From Alphaproteobacteria bacterium (GTDB lineage Bacteria > Pseudomonadota > Alphaproteobacteria > Micavibrionales > Micavibrionaceae), in contig JASMHE010000009.1 of the NCBI GenBank assembly GCA_030750865.1, forward strand, positions 1 to 64,000: 64,000 nt of DNA, given 5' to 3'. The translations under genes and the position numbers were made by a program. Shown one piece after another: positions 8,487-18,833 of the stretch. Within the stretch, counting starts at the first letter, position 1. Each line of letters starts with the position of its first letter. Below the pieces are notes generated by a model. It ran no database searches and was not told the origin of the DNA. It saw only the letters and a program-made list of their open reading frames with translations.

Positions 8487-8648
8487 GCATACAAACCGCA
8501 ATCCGCACAAACGGCGCGCACAACGCGTGCCAGTGCCGCCACCCCACACAACTACATTTTTCTGCAATCCGCATCAGAACCACATCACCATCATGTGAAA
8601 TCGTCGTATAAACCGGTGTGTTTATATGTGACAGAACGGCCGTGACAA

Positions 8649-8885
8649 TTACGGCGTCAGCGCACTTAGAAAACGTTGCATTCTCTGGACATGATCAAAC
8701 TGGTTACTTGAAACATCAAGACATGTCAGGACCAAGTCTTTGGATTGCGGGTAATCCGGATCGAATTCAAGCAATTCGACGGCTTCCTGAAATGCCTCCA
8801 GACCGATAGATCCCGGCTCTTTATTTGCGGCGGCAATTGCGAAAGCTTTGTTTGCTTTTTCTATACTGTCAATATTCAGTGCCAT
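8649..8885 (-). CDS. Small hypothetical protein, helical
   Basis: 78 aa, not recognised. It is a soluble, probably all-helical protein: KANKAFAIAAANKEPGS, then EAFQEAVELLEFDP and KDLVLTCLDVSSN, with TPR-like spacing of Ala/Leu but too short for a real repeat. GAGAGGTTT (a good ribosome site) precedes the ATG, which supports translation. It lies between chorismate mutase and rsmB, convergent with the former and divergent from the latter. Confidence 0.6.
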   Translation of the reverse strand: MALNIDSIEKANKAFAIAAANKEPGSIGLEAFQEAVELLEFDPDYPQSKDLVLTCLDVSSNQFDHVQRMQRFLSALTP

Positions 8886-8994
8886 GTTTAAACCTCTCTG
8901 TTATACGCCTAATATAAAACAGCCTCGCGCCCTGACGCCAGAAAAAACTGGTATTTTTTATCAGGACGATTAGGATGGGCACGAAATATTCGAT

Positions 8995-9023
8995 ATGAAA
9001 CGCACAGCACCTTAAAGTACATT
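8995..9023 (+). promoter_or_regulatory. Predicted leaderless rsmB promoter
   Basis: ATGAAA (8995-9000), 17-bp spacer, TACATT (9018-9023), 6 nt to the ATG at 9030; no Shine-Dalgarno. Confidence 0.38.
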
Positions 9024-9029
9024 TTAGAT

Positions 9030-10361
9030 ATGACAGACGCACAGCATAACCCGATCCAATCGCGCCAAGTCGCGCTTGACCTTCTTCTTTCCGTTCTTGA
9101 TAAAAAGCAGCCGCTCGACATCATGCTCGACCGGAATGAAGCCTACCGCGCGCTTGACCAGCGTGACCGCGCCTTTACCCGTATGATCGTTTCCACAACA
9201 TTGCGCAAGCTGGGGCAGATTGACGATCTGATCCGCCGCGCCGCAACACAATCAAGACCGCCATCGCCCCCTGCATTATATTGCTTACTGCGCCTGTCCG
9301 TGTGCCAGATTTGCTTTATGGATGTACCTGATTATGCCGTGGTTGACAGTGCCGTCCGTCTGGCTGAACGCAACAATATGGTCCGTCAAAAAGGATTCGT
9401 GAACGGACTGTTACGCACAATCGGCCGCGAATGGAAAGACTGGGTCAAAAAACAGGATGCAGGCAAAATCAATATTCCCGCATGGCTTTTGAAATACTGG
9501 ATCGCTGATTACGGTTTGCGCTGCGCGGCGGAAATCGCCCTTGCCAGCCAGAGCGAAGCCGCAACGGACATCACCCTGAAACAGACACACGATCCCGCCG
9601 CACCCGATATGCAGCATTGGGCCGATATGCTGGACGCCACCATATTGCCGACAGGCTCGCTGCGTTTACATCAACCACGCCCGATACCGGATCTGCACGG
9701 TTTTGACGATGGTGACTGGTGGGTACAGGACGCATCATCAGCCTTGCCTGCAACATTATTCCCCGGCGACATACGTGGCAGCACAATCGTTGATTTATGC
9801 GCCGCACCGGGCGGAAAAACAGCCCAGTTGGCCGCACAAGGGGCCAACGTCATTGCTGTCGATCGTTCTGCGCAACGTTTAAAACGCCTGCACGAAAATC
9901 TCGAACGCTTAAAACTCGGCGATCATGTTCATGTGGAAACGGCAGATGGTTCTGTCTGGAAACCGCAGCAAAAAATTGACCATATACTGGTTGATGCACC
10001 ATGTTCTGCCACCGGTACAATCCGCCGTCACCCTGATGTTATGCATTTACGCGACATTTCAGATATTGAACGCATGCAAAAAGCGCAGCAAAAATTACTA
10101 CGTAATGCATGGGATATGTTACCGATCGGCGGCGTGATGATTTATTGCACATGTTCGCTTCAACATGCCGAAGGCGAACACCAGATCACGGCCTTTCTGG
10201 ACGCAAATAAAAATGCCCGCCGCCTGCCCGTCCAAGCCGCAGAACTCGGCGATTTGTCCGAAATTATAACGCCCGACGGTGACGTGCGGGTCTTGCCACA
10301 AACATTGACAACGACCGGTGGCATGGACGGATTCTATATCGCCCGCCTTCAAAAATCATAA
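9030..10361 (+). CDS. rsmB: 16S rRNA (cytosine-967 C5)-methyltransferase
   Basis: 443 aa. The N-terminal ~130 residues form the NusB-like RNA-binding domain (RQVALDLLLSVL, LDQRDRAFTRMIV, LRLSVCQICFMDVPDYAVVDSAV). The C-terminal part is a Rossmann methyltransferase. It has SAM motif DLCAAPGGKTAQLA, motif II VIAVDRSAQRL, motif IV DAPCSATGTIRRHPD with the release Cys, and motif VI YCTCSLQHAEGE with the nucleophilic Cys. The product modifies 16S rRNA during ribosome assembly. Neighbourhood with DUF1674, rpe and a heparinase-like gene is typical of alphaproteobacteria. Confidence 0.93.
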   Translation: MTDAQHNPIQSRQVALDLLLSVLDKKQPLDIMLDRNEAYRALDQRDRAFTRMIVSTTLRKLGQIDDLIRRAATQSRPPSPPALYCLLRLSVCQICFMDVPDYAVVDSAVRLAERNNMVRQKGFVNGLLRTIGREWKDWVKKQDAGKINIPAWLLKYWIADYGLRCAAEIALASQSEAATDITLKQTHDPAAPDMQHWADMLDATILPTGSLRLHQPRPIPDLHGFDDGDWWVQDASSALPATLFPGDIRGSTIVDLCAAPGGKTAQLAAQGANVIAVDRSAQRLKRLHENLERLKLGDHVHVETADGSVWKPQQKIDHILVDAPCSATGTIRRHPDVMHLRDISDIERMQKAQQKLLRNAWDMLPIGGVMIYCTCSLQHAEGEHQITAFLDANKNARRLPVQAAELGDLSEIITPDGDVRVLPQTLTTTGGMDGFYIARLQKS

Positions 10362-10446
10362 AAAAATCATAGACGAAGAACATAAGAGCATAAGATCATC
10401 AGGGGCACAAAACCGATGCGCACAACAGGTGCGTAAACAGACGCTG

Positions 10447-11544
10447 TTATAGAGAGAGCTCGACAGATTTGGCGCGCGGCGCATTCCGTTGCGGATAAGC
10501 CACGCGATACATGTCATTGGTTACCATCAAAACATCACGATCACGGCACGCACCTTTTGATGCACGCTGCACATCCCAGAACACAGACCCCTGCCGTTCG
10601 ATATATTCACCCCGCGGCAAGTGCAAACGGGTACTTTCCACATAACCAATGCCCACCGCACAGCGCAAGAACGGCTTTTTCAGCCCTTGTGATCCCAAAC
10701 GTTGCTGGTGATAGGCCACAATCTGACGTGCAGCATGTAACGCATTTTGTGCAGCAAATTGCCCCAGATCATCATAACGGTCCTCTGGTATTCTGAACAT
10801 CAGCCATTGGCCGTCACCCTCGCACCGCAATACTTCGCCGCCATATGGTTCGGCGATACAGGCTGCATCTTCCATCAATTCATCCATATAACGCCGCAAG
10901 GCCGTATAATCCGTGCGCGCAACCTGTTTTGATCCCGAGACATCCCAATTCAACACAAACGCGTTCGGGGTCACCGGCACATTTAAATGAAGTTCATCGG
11001 AAAAACTGCGCCCCGCACCGACACGGGATAAAACCGTATGCACGGAATCGGAAATGTCATCACCATGCCGCTTCCATGTTGCCGCAATATGCGGATCAAA
11101 CCTTGCAGGCAAGCCGCCATAATCACCACTGGCGGCTTTGTTAAATGCCATCTGCATGACAGCATGTTTGCCATGATCCAGCGCAATCGGCATATTATGA
11201 ACGATATGGTTATCGTTCATCAGACTTTCGCCAAATCCCTTATATCCTGTTTTGATTGTGTGCCCGACATTGGTACGCGGCATAAAAACACGCCGCCCGC
11301 GAATGGCATCCTTCACAAAGGACAAATGGCTTTTCGGGGCCGTATCACGATCAACCACCGCCAGCACGCCCGCATCTTCGACATGCCAGTCATCCGGCGC
11401 GAAAAGCGCTGCGCCCAAAAGCGGCAAATCAGGGCCGATATCAGACACGACAGCCTGCAAAGAACGCTCAGCCCGCTGCACCGCCGCTACGATCAACGGA
11501 TCAGACGGGTATAATGTCTCCGAAAATGTGCCTGTTGTTGCCAT
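10447..11544 (-). CDS. Orphan protein with class III nucleotide cyclase-like domain
   Basis: 365 aa. Residues ~193-345 look like a class III adenylate/guanylate cyclase homology domain. A strand ending in Asp (VLNWD, D201) matches the first metal site. [17 protein letters not shown] (D244) matches the 'gG..vk..GDg.mavF' hairpin, and [13 protein letters not shown] matches the 'l.vriGihtG' strand. The N-terminal ~180 residues ([24 protein letters not shown]) may be a GAF-like sensor. Whether catalysis is retained is unclear, since the usual substrate-specifying residues cannot be placed by eye. AAGGA precedes the ATG. It is convergent with rsmB. Confidence 0.6.
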   Translation of the reverse strand: MATTGTFSETLYPSDPLIVAAVQRAERSLQAVVSDIGPDLPLLGAALFAPDDWHVEDAGVLAVVDRDTAPKSHLSFVKDAIRGRRVFMPRTNVGHTIKTGYKGFGESLMNDNHIVHNMPIALDHGKHAVMQMAFNKAASGDYGGLPARFDPHIAATWKRHGDDISDSVHTVLSRVGAGRSFSDELHLNVPVTPNAFVLNWDVSGSKQVARTDYTALRRYMDELMEDAACIAEPYGGEVLRCEGDGQWLMFRIPEDRYDDLGQFAAQNALHAARQIVAYHQQRLGSQGLKKPFLRCAVGIGYVESTRLHLPRGEYIERQGSVFWDVQRASKGACRDRDVLMVTNDMYRVAYPQRNAPRAKSVELSL

Positions 11545-11877
11545 GTCATCCTTTATAGCGAAATATTATACATAATGAAAGTTTTTTGTCATGCGACCGC
11601 GCACACACGCCAGAAAATCTCACCTGATAACACGCCAACAACAGAAAAGGTGACAGAAACGACGGCTAAATATACCCGCAAAACACCCTGCCACACGCGC
11701 CACGCCGCCGCACCGCCGCCATATCCCGTAACACGCCGCGCACCATCCTGCGTCTATTCTCGAATTTTGCGAAATAAAGTGAATTTTTGTTTTGTTTCTG
11801 CTATGATTATGCATAGTATAAGACGTCCACATGCATACACATGCACCACTTCACTTTTTGCCAGATTTTATATTCAC
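11545..11877. other. Upstream region of rpe; no gene supported
   Basis: The rpe frame is open through here, but the encoded Thr/His/Pro-rich sequence lacks any protein character and the enzyme core begins at 11878. TATGAT at 11802-11807 could be a -10 element, with no good -35. The last 12 bases before the ATG include TTTTAT, giving a possible but weak leaderless start. Confidence 0.4.
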
Positions 11878-12543
11878 ATGACTGACACACAGAACACACT
11901 GATTGCGCCCTCTATTCTATCGTCCGACTTTTCCAAACTTGGCGAAGAAGTCAAAGCCATCGACGATGCCGGCGCGGATTACATCCATATCGACGTGATG
12001 GACGGACATTTCGTTCCGAACCTGACATTCGGACCGCCTGTTATCAAGTCCATCCGGCCGCATACCAAAAAGATTTTTGATGTCCATTTGATGATTGCAC
12101 CGGTCGATCCGTATATTCAGGCCTATGCCGATGCGGGCGCCGATATCATCACCGCCCATATCGAGGCCGGACCCCACATTCACCGCACATTACAAGCCAT
12201 CAAGGCCACAGGTGCAAAGGCCGGCATTTCCTTTAATCCGGCAACACCTATTGACGGGTTAAAACATGTCATTGATCTGGTTGATCTGGTCTTGATCATG
12301 ACGGTTAATCCGGGCTTTGGCGGACAAAGCTTTATTCCGTTGATGGATAAAATCACAGCAGCCCGCGATATTGCAAAGGCCGCAGGCAAACAGATTGATA
12401 TTCAGGTTGACGGCGGCGTCACACCGCAAACAGCGCCCCTTGTCAAACAAGCCGGGGCCAATGTACTGGTCGCCGGAACCGCTATTTTCAAAGATGGTCC
12501 AGAACACTACGCCCGTAATATTACAAACATTCGTAATGCCTAA
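11878..12543 (+). CDS. rpe: Ribulose-phosphate 3-epimerase
   Basis: It interconverts ribulose-5-P and xylulose-5-P in the pentose phosphate pathway. A 221-aa TIM barrel begins APSILSSDF. Metal ligands sit at the family positions: H37 and D39 in HIDVMDG, H70 in DVHLM, and D178 in QVDGGV. The phosphate loop is NPGFGGQSF (144-152), and VAGTAIF is the last phosphate-binding segment. The start at MTDTQNTL gives the usual length. The stop overlaps the next gene by 8 bp, so the two are probably co-translated. Confidence 0.95.
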   Translation: MTDTQNTLIAPSILSSDFSKLGEEVKAIDDAGADYIHIDVMDGHFVPNLTFGPPVIKSIRPHTKKIFDVHLMIAPVDPYIQAYADAGADIITAHIEAGPHIHRTLQAIKATGAKAGISFNPATPIDGLKHVIDLVDLVLIMTVNPGFGGQSFIPLMDKITAARDIAKAAGKQIDIQVDGGVTPQTAPLVKQAGANVLVAGTAIFKDGPEHYARNITNIRNA

Positions 12544-14170
12544 GACAGTACTGCAACATATTAAACGCAAAGCGCGCCATCTGACATATGGCAACGCGAT
12601 CTATGACTGGTCGCTGGGCGGGCATGCCTCGGCTTTTGCGGACCGCATGCCCCAGACGATCTGGAACGGCGATGCCGAACAAGGGCAGTTTTTGTGTGAA
12701 AATTATTTTGTACTGACCGGACAGCCCAAACAATTCGACCCGCACAGGTGGCATGCCGATGAAACAGACCGCGCATGGATACGCCTGATTCACGGTTTTT
12801 CATGGCTTGCGGATTTAAAAGCCGTCGGCGGCGATGCCGGACGGCGTCACGCCCGCGATATGGTCACAAGCTGGATTGAAACATACAGCCACTGGCACAC
12901 ACTGACATGGCAGCCCGACCTGACAGGCGAACGTCTTGCAAACTGGATCGGCTTTTATAATTTTTACGGCGAAACGGCCCATATCGACTTTCAGGACGAT
13001 TTACGCGAATGCATGATGAAACAGGCGCGCCATCTGGCACGCACGCTGCCGGGTAATTTGTCGGGCCTGCCGCTTTTCATGGCCATCAAAGGCTTGATCT
13101 ATGCGGGTCTTGCCTTCGATAAACATGACCACTGGCTCGAACAAGGGCTGGACCTGCTGGAACAGGAAACGCGCAAGCAAATCCTGAAAGATGGTGGCCA
13201 TATCAGCCGCTCGCCTGCCATGTTACAGGAAATCCTGCAACTTTATATCGATATCCAGCAATCACTGGCCCAATGCGGATACCCCGTGCCGCTGGACATG
13301 AATCACGTCATTCAGGATATGGCGCAGGCCTTGCGCTTTTTCAGACATACCGACAAAGGATACGCGCTGTTCCACGGCACACAAGAAGGCAGAACAGCCC
13401 ATGTCGATGCCTTGCTCAAGCGCGTCAATGCCCGCAGCAGAACCGCAAAATCCCTACCGCATACAGGCTTTGAAAAAATGGTCATCGGGCGGTCTGTTAT
13501 CATCGCCGATGCCTCACCGCCACCGCCATACCCTTATGAAACACAAACACATGCCGCGCCGCTTTCCTTTGAATTCTGCTATGGCAAAGAGCGTGTCTTC
13601 GTCAATGCGGGCACGCACCCGTTTGATGACACATGGCATGACGTGCTGCGCAATACGGCCGCGCACAACACCCTGACGATCGATAACCGCAATGCCGCCG
13701 AAATTCTGGAGAGCGGACATTTCGGCCGCAAACACCGCAAAGTCACACGACACCGCGAAGACAAACATGACGAAGCCTTGCTGGATATGACTCATGACGG
13801 CTATATGGATGTAAACGGCATTACGCACCGCCGCCGCTTATATCTGGGGGATTACGGCCATGACCTGCGCGGGGAAGAGTCGCTGACCTGTTCGATCGGC
13901 CTGAACAAAACGCAGGAATTTGCCATTCGGTTCCACCTGCACCCGCGCGTGCAAGTCTCGTTAATCCGCGAAGGACAAGAAGCCCTTCTGCGCTTAAATG
14001 GCGGGTCCGGCTGGCGCTTTTTGCAAAATGGCGGCACGCATATTGCGCTTGAAAACAGCATCTATCTTGGGGAGGGCACGCGCCCGCGCAAAACCAAGCA
14101 GCTCGTTATCTATGGCACGATCGACACGGATTACACCGCCGTGCAATGGGCGCTGAACAAAGAAGGCTAA
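12536..14170 (+). CDS. Heparinase II/III family protein
   Basis: 544 aa from ATG 12536, which overlaps the end of rpe. The N-terminal ~290 residues form an alpha/alpha barrel ([19 protein letters not shown]-like helices, [16 protein letters not shown]). The C-terminal half is a beta-sandwich with [25 protein letters not shown] and [15 protein letters not shown], characteristic of heparinase II/III-like proteins common in alphaproteobacteria. The family cleaves acidic polysaccharides by beta-elimination. No signal peptide is seen, so the role is probably intracellular or unknown. In many relatives this gene follows rsmB and precedes purH; here purH is not adjacent. Confidence 0.85.
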   Translation: MPKTVLQHIKRKARHLTYGNAIYDWSLGGHASAFADRMPQTIWNGDAEQGQFLCENYFVLTGQPKQFDPHRWHADETDRAWIRLIHGFSWLADLKAVGGDAGRRHARDMVTSWIETYSHWHTLTWQPDLTGERLANWIGFYNFYGETAHIDFQDDLRECMMKQARHLARTLPGNLSGLPLFMAIKGLIYAGLAFDKHDHWLEQGLDLLEQETRKQILKDGGHISRSPAMLQEILQLYIDIQQSLAQCGYPVPLDMNHVIQDMAQALRFFRHTDKGYALFHGTQEGRTAHVDALLKRVNARSRTAKSLPHTGFEKMVIGRSVIIADASPPPPYPYETQTHAAPLSFEFCYGKERVFVNAGTHPFDDTWHDVLRNTAAHNTLTIDNRNAAEILESGHFGRKHRKVTRHREDKHDEALLDMTHDGYMDVNGITHRRRLYLGDYGHDLRGEESLTCSIGLNKTQEFAIRFHLHPRVQVSLIREGQEALLRLNGGSGWRFLQNGGTHIALENSIYLGEGTRPRKTKQLVIYGTIDTDYTAVQWALNKEG

Positions 14171-14212
14171 AACATATCACCATATTTTGATGCTTTGCGG
14201 TCGATTAGACGC

Positions 14213-14241
14213 TTGCAAATGTACTTGTTTTGTTCTATTGT
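14213..14241 (+). promoter_or_regulatory. Predicted leaderless radA promoter
   Basis: TTGCAA (14213-14218), 17-bp spacer, TATTGT (14236-14241), 6 nt to ATG 14248; no Shine-Dalgarno upstream. Confidence 0.45.
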
Positions 14242-14247
14242 TTTTCA

Positions 14248-15663
14248 ATGGCAAAAACGAGCAAATCATATATCTGTCAATCTTGTGGAACACCCCATCG
14301 CAAATGGGGCGGCAAGTGTGACGGGTGCGGCGAATGGAATTCACTGGTCGAAGAAATAACCGAGGCCGCCGTCCCCAAAGGGATGAGCGGGTCACGCAAA
14401 GGACGCAGCCTGTCCTTTTCCTCTCTGAAAAGCGAAGAAACGGAAAAACGGCCGCGCCTTGTCAGCACATTAGGCGAATTTGACCGCGTTTGCGGTGGCG
14501 GCTTGGTACCGGGATCGGCGATGCTGATTGGCGGCGATCCGGGGATCGGGAAATCAACATTATTGCTGCAGGTTGTCTGCGCGCTCAGCAAGAAAAACGT
14601 GCGCTGTGCTTATGTCTCGGGCGAAGAAGCCATCGATCAGGTCCGCCTGCGGGCCGACCGTCTGGAGCTGGCCGATTCCCCTATCCGGCTTGCGGCAGCC
14701 ACCAATGTGCGCGATATTGTCTCGTCGATGGAAGACCGCGACAACCCGATCGACCTGATCGTCATCGATTCCATCCAGACCATGTATGTCGATAATGTTG
14801 ACAGCGCGCCGGGCACTGTGACGCAAGTCCGTACATCATCAAACGAAATTATCCGCTGTGCCAAGAAAAACGGCATCTGCGTTTTATTTGTCGGCCATGT
14901 CACAAAAGACGGACAAATCGCCGGCCCCCGCGTTCTGGAACATATGGTCGATACCGTCCTTTATTTCGAAGGGGACCGCAGTCACCAGTTCCGCATTTTG
15001 CGGTCTGTCAAAAACCGTTTTGGCGCGACCGATGAAATCGGCGTATTTGAAATGGCAACGCACGGTCTGGCCGAAGTGGCAAACCCGTCCGAAATTTTCC
15101 TGGCGCAACGCCAACAAGATGTTGCGGGCAGCGCCGTTTTTGCAGGACTGGAAGGATCGCGCCCCGTTCTGGTTGAAATTCAGGCGCTTGTCGCGCCGAC
15201 CTCCCTTGCTACACCGCGCCGCGCGGTGATCGGCTGGGACAATAACCGTCTTGCGATGGTACTGGCCGTACTCGAAGCGCGTTGCGGTCTGCAATTTTCC
15301 GGACGTGATATTTTCCTGAATGTGGCCGGCGGCATTCGCATCAATGAACCCGCCGCCGATATGGCGGTTGCCGCCGCGCTCATCAGTTCCATGACCAATG
15401 TTGCCACCCCCAAAGATGCCGTCTTTTTCGGTGAAATCGGTCTTGGCGGTGAAATCCGCCCCGTTGCACAGCCGGATTTGCGTTTGAAAGAAGCCTCAAA
15501 GCTCGGCTTTTCCTATGCCTTCATGCCTGTTTTGAAAAAGAAAAAAGGGCAAGCCGCAAAGGCGTCTTCCACACATGGTATCGCCGTTGACGAAGTGAAC
15601 AACACGATTGATCTTGTCGGCTTGCTCTCGCACGAGACAAATGTGTCGAAATATGCGTCCTGA
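14248..15663 (+). CDS. radA: DNA repair protein RadA (Sms)
   Basis: 471 aa. It has a C4 zinc finger (C10, C13, C24, C27), then a RecA-like ATPase with Walker A GGDPGIGKST (95-104), Walker B LIVIDSIQT, and the RadA-specific KNRFG motif (255-259). It ends in a Lon-protease-like P domain without catalytic function (VAGGIRINEPAADMAVAAAL). RadA drives branch migration in recombination intermediates. ATG 14248 fits the family N-terminus; a TTG/ATG further up would add six odd residues. cvpA and purF follow in the same direction, a conserved alphaproteobacterial order. Confidence 0.95.
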   Translation: MAKTSKSYICQSCGTPHRKWGGKCDGCGEWNSLVEEITEAAVPKGMSGSRKGRSLSFSSLKSEETEKRPRLVSTLGEFDRVCGGGLVPGSAMLIGGDPGIGKSTLLLQVVCALSKKNVRCAYVSGEEAIDQVRLRADRLELADSPIRLAAATNVRDIVSSMEDRDNPIDLIVIDSIQTMYVDNVDSAPGTVTQVRTSSNEIIRCAKKNGICVLFVGHVTKDGQIAGPRVLEHMVDTVLYFEGDRSHQFRILRSVKNRFGATDEIGVFEMATHGLAEVANPSEIFLAQRQQDVAGSAVFAGLEGSRPVLVEIQALVAPTSLATPRRAVIGWDNNRLAMVLAVLEARCGLQFSGRDIFLNVAGGIRINEPAADMAVAAALISSMTNVATPKDAVFFGEIGLGGEIRPVAQPDLRLKEASKLGFSYAFMPVLKKKKGQAAKASSTHGIAVDEVNNTIDLVGLLSHETNVSKYAS

Positions 15664-15715
15664 ATGGCAGAACAGACTTGCAAAAACAAATGAAATTCCC
15701 TATCAATAAGGCCTG

Positions 15716-16468
15716 ATGTTTTTAGATATAGCCGTCCTTGTTGTTCTTATTATCTCCGCTGGAATTGCATTTTTCCGCGGATTTATTCGTGAGGCCCTGA
15801 CAATTGTCGGCGTTGTCGGTGGTGCCGTCGCCGCAATTTACGGCAGCCCCCACCTGACACCGATGATTGCCGACATGATGGGCGGCGATGTCACAGGCCG
15901 CGTTTTCGGTGTTGTACCGATCAGCATTCTGGCACCGGCTGTTTCATATGGCGGGCTATTTTTACTGGTTGTCGGTATTCTGTCTTTCATCAGCCATCTG
16001 ATTTCACGGGCCGTGACTGCTGTTGGCATGGGTCCCGTTGACCGCACGGTCGGCGTTATTTTCGGACTCGGACGCGGCTTGATCTTGTTATCCATCCTCT
16101 ATTTACCGTTTTACCTGCTGACAGACAACGCCACACGCGATGAATGGTTTGGCGGCAGTAAATCGCGCATCTATGTCGAAGGCACATCAAAATGGCTGGC
16201 CAGCCTGATGCCGGATTCCGCCAAAAGCGACATCGCATCGCAAGCCGCGGCAAAGGCCGCCGAAGCCCAGAAGACAATCGGGCAAAAAGCCCGCGAAAGA
16301 ATGAAAGACATGGATATTCTGTCCGGCAGCGGCACAGCATCGCCGGTCGTCACCCCGTCAAATAATACAACGAAATCGGAAAACGGTACCGGATACGAAG
16401 ACGAACAAATCCGTGCCCTCGACCAAATCATTCAGGAGCAATTCCAGAACGGACAATATAATGAGTAA
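15716..16468 (+). CDS. cvpA: CvpA family inner-membrane protein
   Basis: 250 aa with four hydrophobic segments (residues ~5-25, 30-48, 70-92, 108-132) and the CvpA hallmark FFRGFIREALTIVGVVGGAVAA. A cytoplasmic tail after ~165 is Ala/Lys- then Ser/Asn-rich. CvpA is required for colicin V export in E. coli and is nearly always beside purF; its true role is envelope homeostasis or unknown. The stop overlaps the purF start by 8 bp. AAGG lies close upstream of the ATG. Confidence 0.9.
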   Translation: MFLDIAVLVVLIISAGIAFFRGFIREALTIVGVVGGAVAAIYGSPHLTPMIADMMGGDVTGRVFGVVPISILAPAVSYGGLFLLVVGILSFISHLISRAVTAVGMGPVDRTVGVIFGLGRGLILLSILYLPFYLLTDNATRDEWFGGSKSRIYVEGTSKWLASLMPDSAKSDIASQAAAKAAEAQKTIGQKARERMKDMDILSGSGTASPVVTPSNNTTKSENGTGYEDEQIRALDQIIQEQFQNGQYNE

Positions 16469-17921
16469 TACGCCATTTGATGATGATAAACTCCACGAAG
16501 AATGCGGCGTCTTCGGCGCATTCGGTCACAAAGATGCCGCCGCTCTGACGGCACTCGGGCTGCATGCCCTGCAACATCGCGGACAAGAAGCCTGCGGCAT
16601 TGTGACAACAGACGGCGATCATTTTTATGCGCACCGCGCACTCGGGCTTGTCGATCAAGCCTTTGAAGATGCGGACGTGATGAAGGGGCTGAAAGGCCAC
16701 ATTGCAATCGGTCACAACCGCTATGCCACAACGGGCGCGACATTGGTGCGTAATATCCAGCCCCTTTACGCAGACCTTGCGTTCGGCGGCTTTGCAATGG
16801 CCCATAACGGCAACCTGACAAACCCGAATACGTTGCGGCAGGATCTGGTCCAAAAAGGTTCGATCTTCCAATCTACAACCGACACCGAAGTCATCATCCA
16901 CCTTGTCGCAACATCCAAGAAAAATACAGTACCCGATAAAATCGTTGATGCGCTGTCACAAGTAACAGGGGCGTATTCCCTTGTGGCCTGTGATGAAAAC
17001 CAGATGATCGGTGTGCGCGATCCGCACGGCATCCGGCCGCTTTGCCTCGGCAAACTGAATGACGCTTATATTCTGGCCTCGGAAAGTTGCGCACTTGATA
17101 TCATCGGTGCGGATTTCGTCCGCGATATCGAAGCCGGTGAAATGGTCGTCATCAATGAAAAAGGCGTGCAAAGCCATCATCCGTTCGGCAAAAATGCATC
17201 ACGCTTTTGTATTTTCGAATATATCTATTTTGCCCGTCCAGACAGCTATGTTGACGGACATTCCGTTTACGAAATGCGCAAAAATATCGGCGCTGAACTT
17301 GCCCGCGAAGCGCCCGTTCCGACAGCGGACATTATTGTGCCTGTGCCGGACAGCGGGGTTCCTGCCGCGATCGGATACGCCGAAGCCAGCAACATTCCGT
17401 TTGAACTGGGCATCATCCGTAACCATTATGTCGGCCGGACCTTTATTGAACCGACCGATCAGATTCGTCACCTCGGCGTCAAAATGAAACATAATGCCAA
17501 CAAAGCCTTTATCGAAGGCAAAGAAGTTGTGCTGGTTGATGACTCGATCGTACGCGGCACGACATCGCGCAAAATTGTTGAAATGATCCGTCAGGCAGGG
17601 GCGAAGAAAGTTCATATGCGTATTTCTTCACCGCCAAACAAACATAGCTGCTTTTACGGCATTGATACGCCGGACAGTCAGGATTTGCTGGCCAACCAGA
17701 AAACGGTCGAGGAAATCGGCAAATATATCGGCGTTGATTCCCTCGCCTATATTTCGGATGACGGACTATATCGCGCCGTTGGTGAAACAGAACGCAACGC
17801 CGAAAATCCGCAATATTGTGATGCGTGTTTCACAGGCGACTACCCCGTGCGTTTGATTGACCACGAAGATCAGGACAACATCAAACGCGTCACAAATCTG
17901 CAGGAACATTCCGCAAAATAG
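16461..17921 (+). CDS. purF: Amidophosphoribosyltransferase
   Basis: First committed step of purine synthesis (PRPP + Gln to phosphoribosylamine). The protein is 486 aa. The class II glutaminase nucleophile is C15 in EECGVFG, so a 14-residue propeptide must be removed. The PRPP loop is VVLVDDSIVRGTTS. Four Cys placed as in the Bacillus-type enzyme (RFCIFEY, KHSCFYG, YCDACF) suggest a structural [4Fe-4S] cluster. The start at 16461 is inside the cvpA end and yields the expected propeptide; an upstream start would add cvpA-shadow residues. Confidence 0.96.
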   Translation: MSNTPFDDDKLHEECGVFGAFGHKDAAALTALGLHALQHRGQEACGIVTTDGDHFYAHRALGLVDQAFEDADVMKGLKGHIAIGHNRYATTGATLVRNIQPLYADLAFGGFAMAHNGNLTNPNTLRQDLVQKGSIFQSTTDTEVIIHLVATSKKNTVPDKIVDALSQVTGAYSLVACDENQMIGVRDPHGIRPLCLGKLNDAYILASESCALDIIGADFVRDIEAGEMVVINEKGVQSHHPFGKNASRFCIFEYIYFARPDSYVDGHSVYEMRKNIGAELAREAPVPTADIIVPVPDSGVPAAIGYAEASNIPFELGIIRNHYVGRTFIEPTDQIRHLGVKMKHNANKAFIEGKEVVLVDDSIVRGTTSRKIVEMIRQAGAKKVHMRISSPPNKHSCFYGIDTPDSQDLLANQKTVEEIGKYIGVDSLAYISDDGLYRAVGETERNAENPQYCDACFTGDYPVRLIDHEDQDNIKRVTNLQEHSAK

Positions 17922-17929
17922 GACGTCTT

Positions 17930-18676
17930 ATGACTGATGAAAATACACCATCATCCGCCGTTGATCTTTCCGGACGCATTGCACTTGTAACCGGCGCATC
18001 GCGCGGCATCGGTGCCGCCGTAGCCAAAGCCCTCGGCGCGGCAGGGGCACATGTTATTCTGATGGCGCGTACCATTGGCGGCCTCGAAGAAATCGATGAT
18101 GAAATCCGCGCCGCAGGCGGCAGCGCAACCCTGTTACCCCAAGATATGAGCGACCTTGATAAGCTGGATAATCTCGGCCCCGTCATTGCGGAACGGTTCG
18201 GCAGGCTCGACATTCTGGTCGGCAATGCAGGCTATCTGGGTGACCTCACCCCCCTTGCCCACATGGATGCCAATGACTGGCAAAAAACCATTACACTAAA
18301 TCTGGATGCGAATTTCCGCCTGATCCGTACGCTCGATCCGCTTTTACGGGCATCGGATGCGGGGCGCGCCCTGTTCGTGACATCGGGCGCAGCAGACAAA
18401 GCCTATGCCTATTGGGGCGCGTACTCCACGACCAAAGCCGCCTTGAATGCAATGGTCAAAACCTACGCCCACGAAGTGGAGAAAACGAACCTGCGCGTTA
18501 ACCTTCTCTCACCGGGCAAAGTCGATACGGCGATGCTGAAATCGGCATTTCCCGGCGGCGTTCACGAAGACCCGCCGCCATATCCGCCCGAAGCCATCGC
18601 GCCTGTGTTCCTGAAATTTTTGACACAGGATACAACCGCAAACGGCGAGATTATCAACGCGCGGGATTATCTATAG
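17930..18676 (+). CDS. Short-chain dehydrogenase/reductase
   Basis: 248 aa with the classical SDR features: TGASRGIG cofactor loop (21-28), NAG (99-101), and a catalytic triad S152, Y165, K169 (YSTTK). ARTIGGLEE after beta2 suggests NADP(H). The 5'-flanking AGGACGT is a fair ribosome site. It lies 8 bp after purF, a pairing seen in many alphaproteobacteria, but the substrate is unknown. The C-terminus GEIINARDYL is close to FabG-like and YciK-like SDRs. Confidence 0.88.
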   Translation: MTDENTPSSAVDLSGRIALVTGASRGIGAAVAKALGAAGAHVILMARTIGGLEEIDDEIRAAGGSATLLPQDMSDLDKLDNLGPVIAERFGRLDILVGNAGYLGDLTPLAHMDANDWQKTITLNLDANFRLIRTLDPLLRASDAGRALFVTSGAADKAYAYWGAYSTTKAALNAMVKTYAHEVEKTNLRVNLLSPGKVDTAMLKSAFPGGVHEDPPPYPPEAIAPVFLKFLTQDTTANGEIINARDYL

Positions 18677-18833
18677 ACAGTCGGCTCAGACAGCACAAAC
18701 ATCCATGTGCACACAAAAACCCCGCATCATTTTACACCATGACACACAACGCCACGCGGGGACCACATCAGATTATCTTGCATTTTTGCTATGGATATTC
18801 TATAGAGATAGACATAATAGGGAGATAAATTTC

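Noticed and set aside
11575-11877. N-terminal extension of rpe
   Set aside because: The ~100 extra residues are Thr/His/Pro-rich with no family counterpart; the epimerase starts at 11878.
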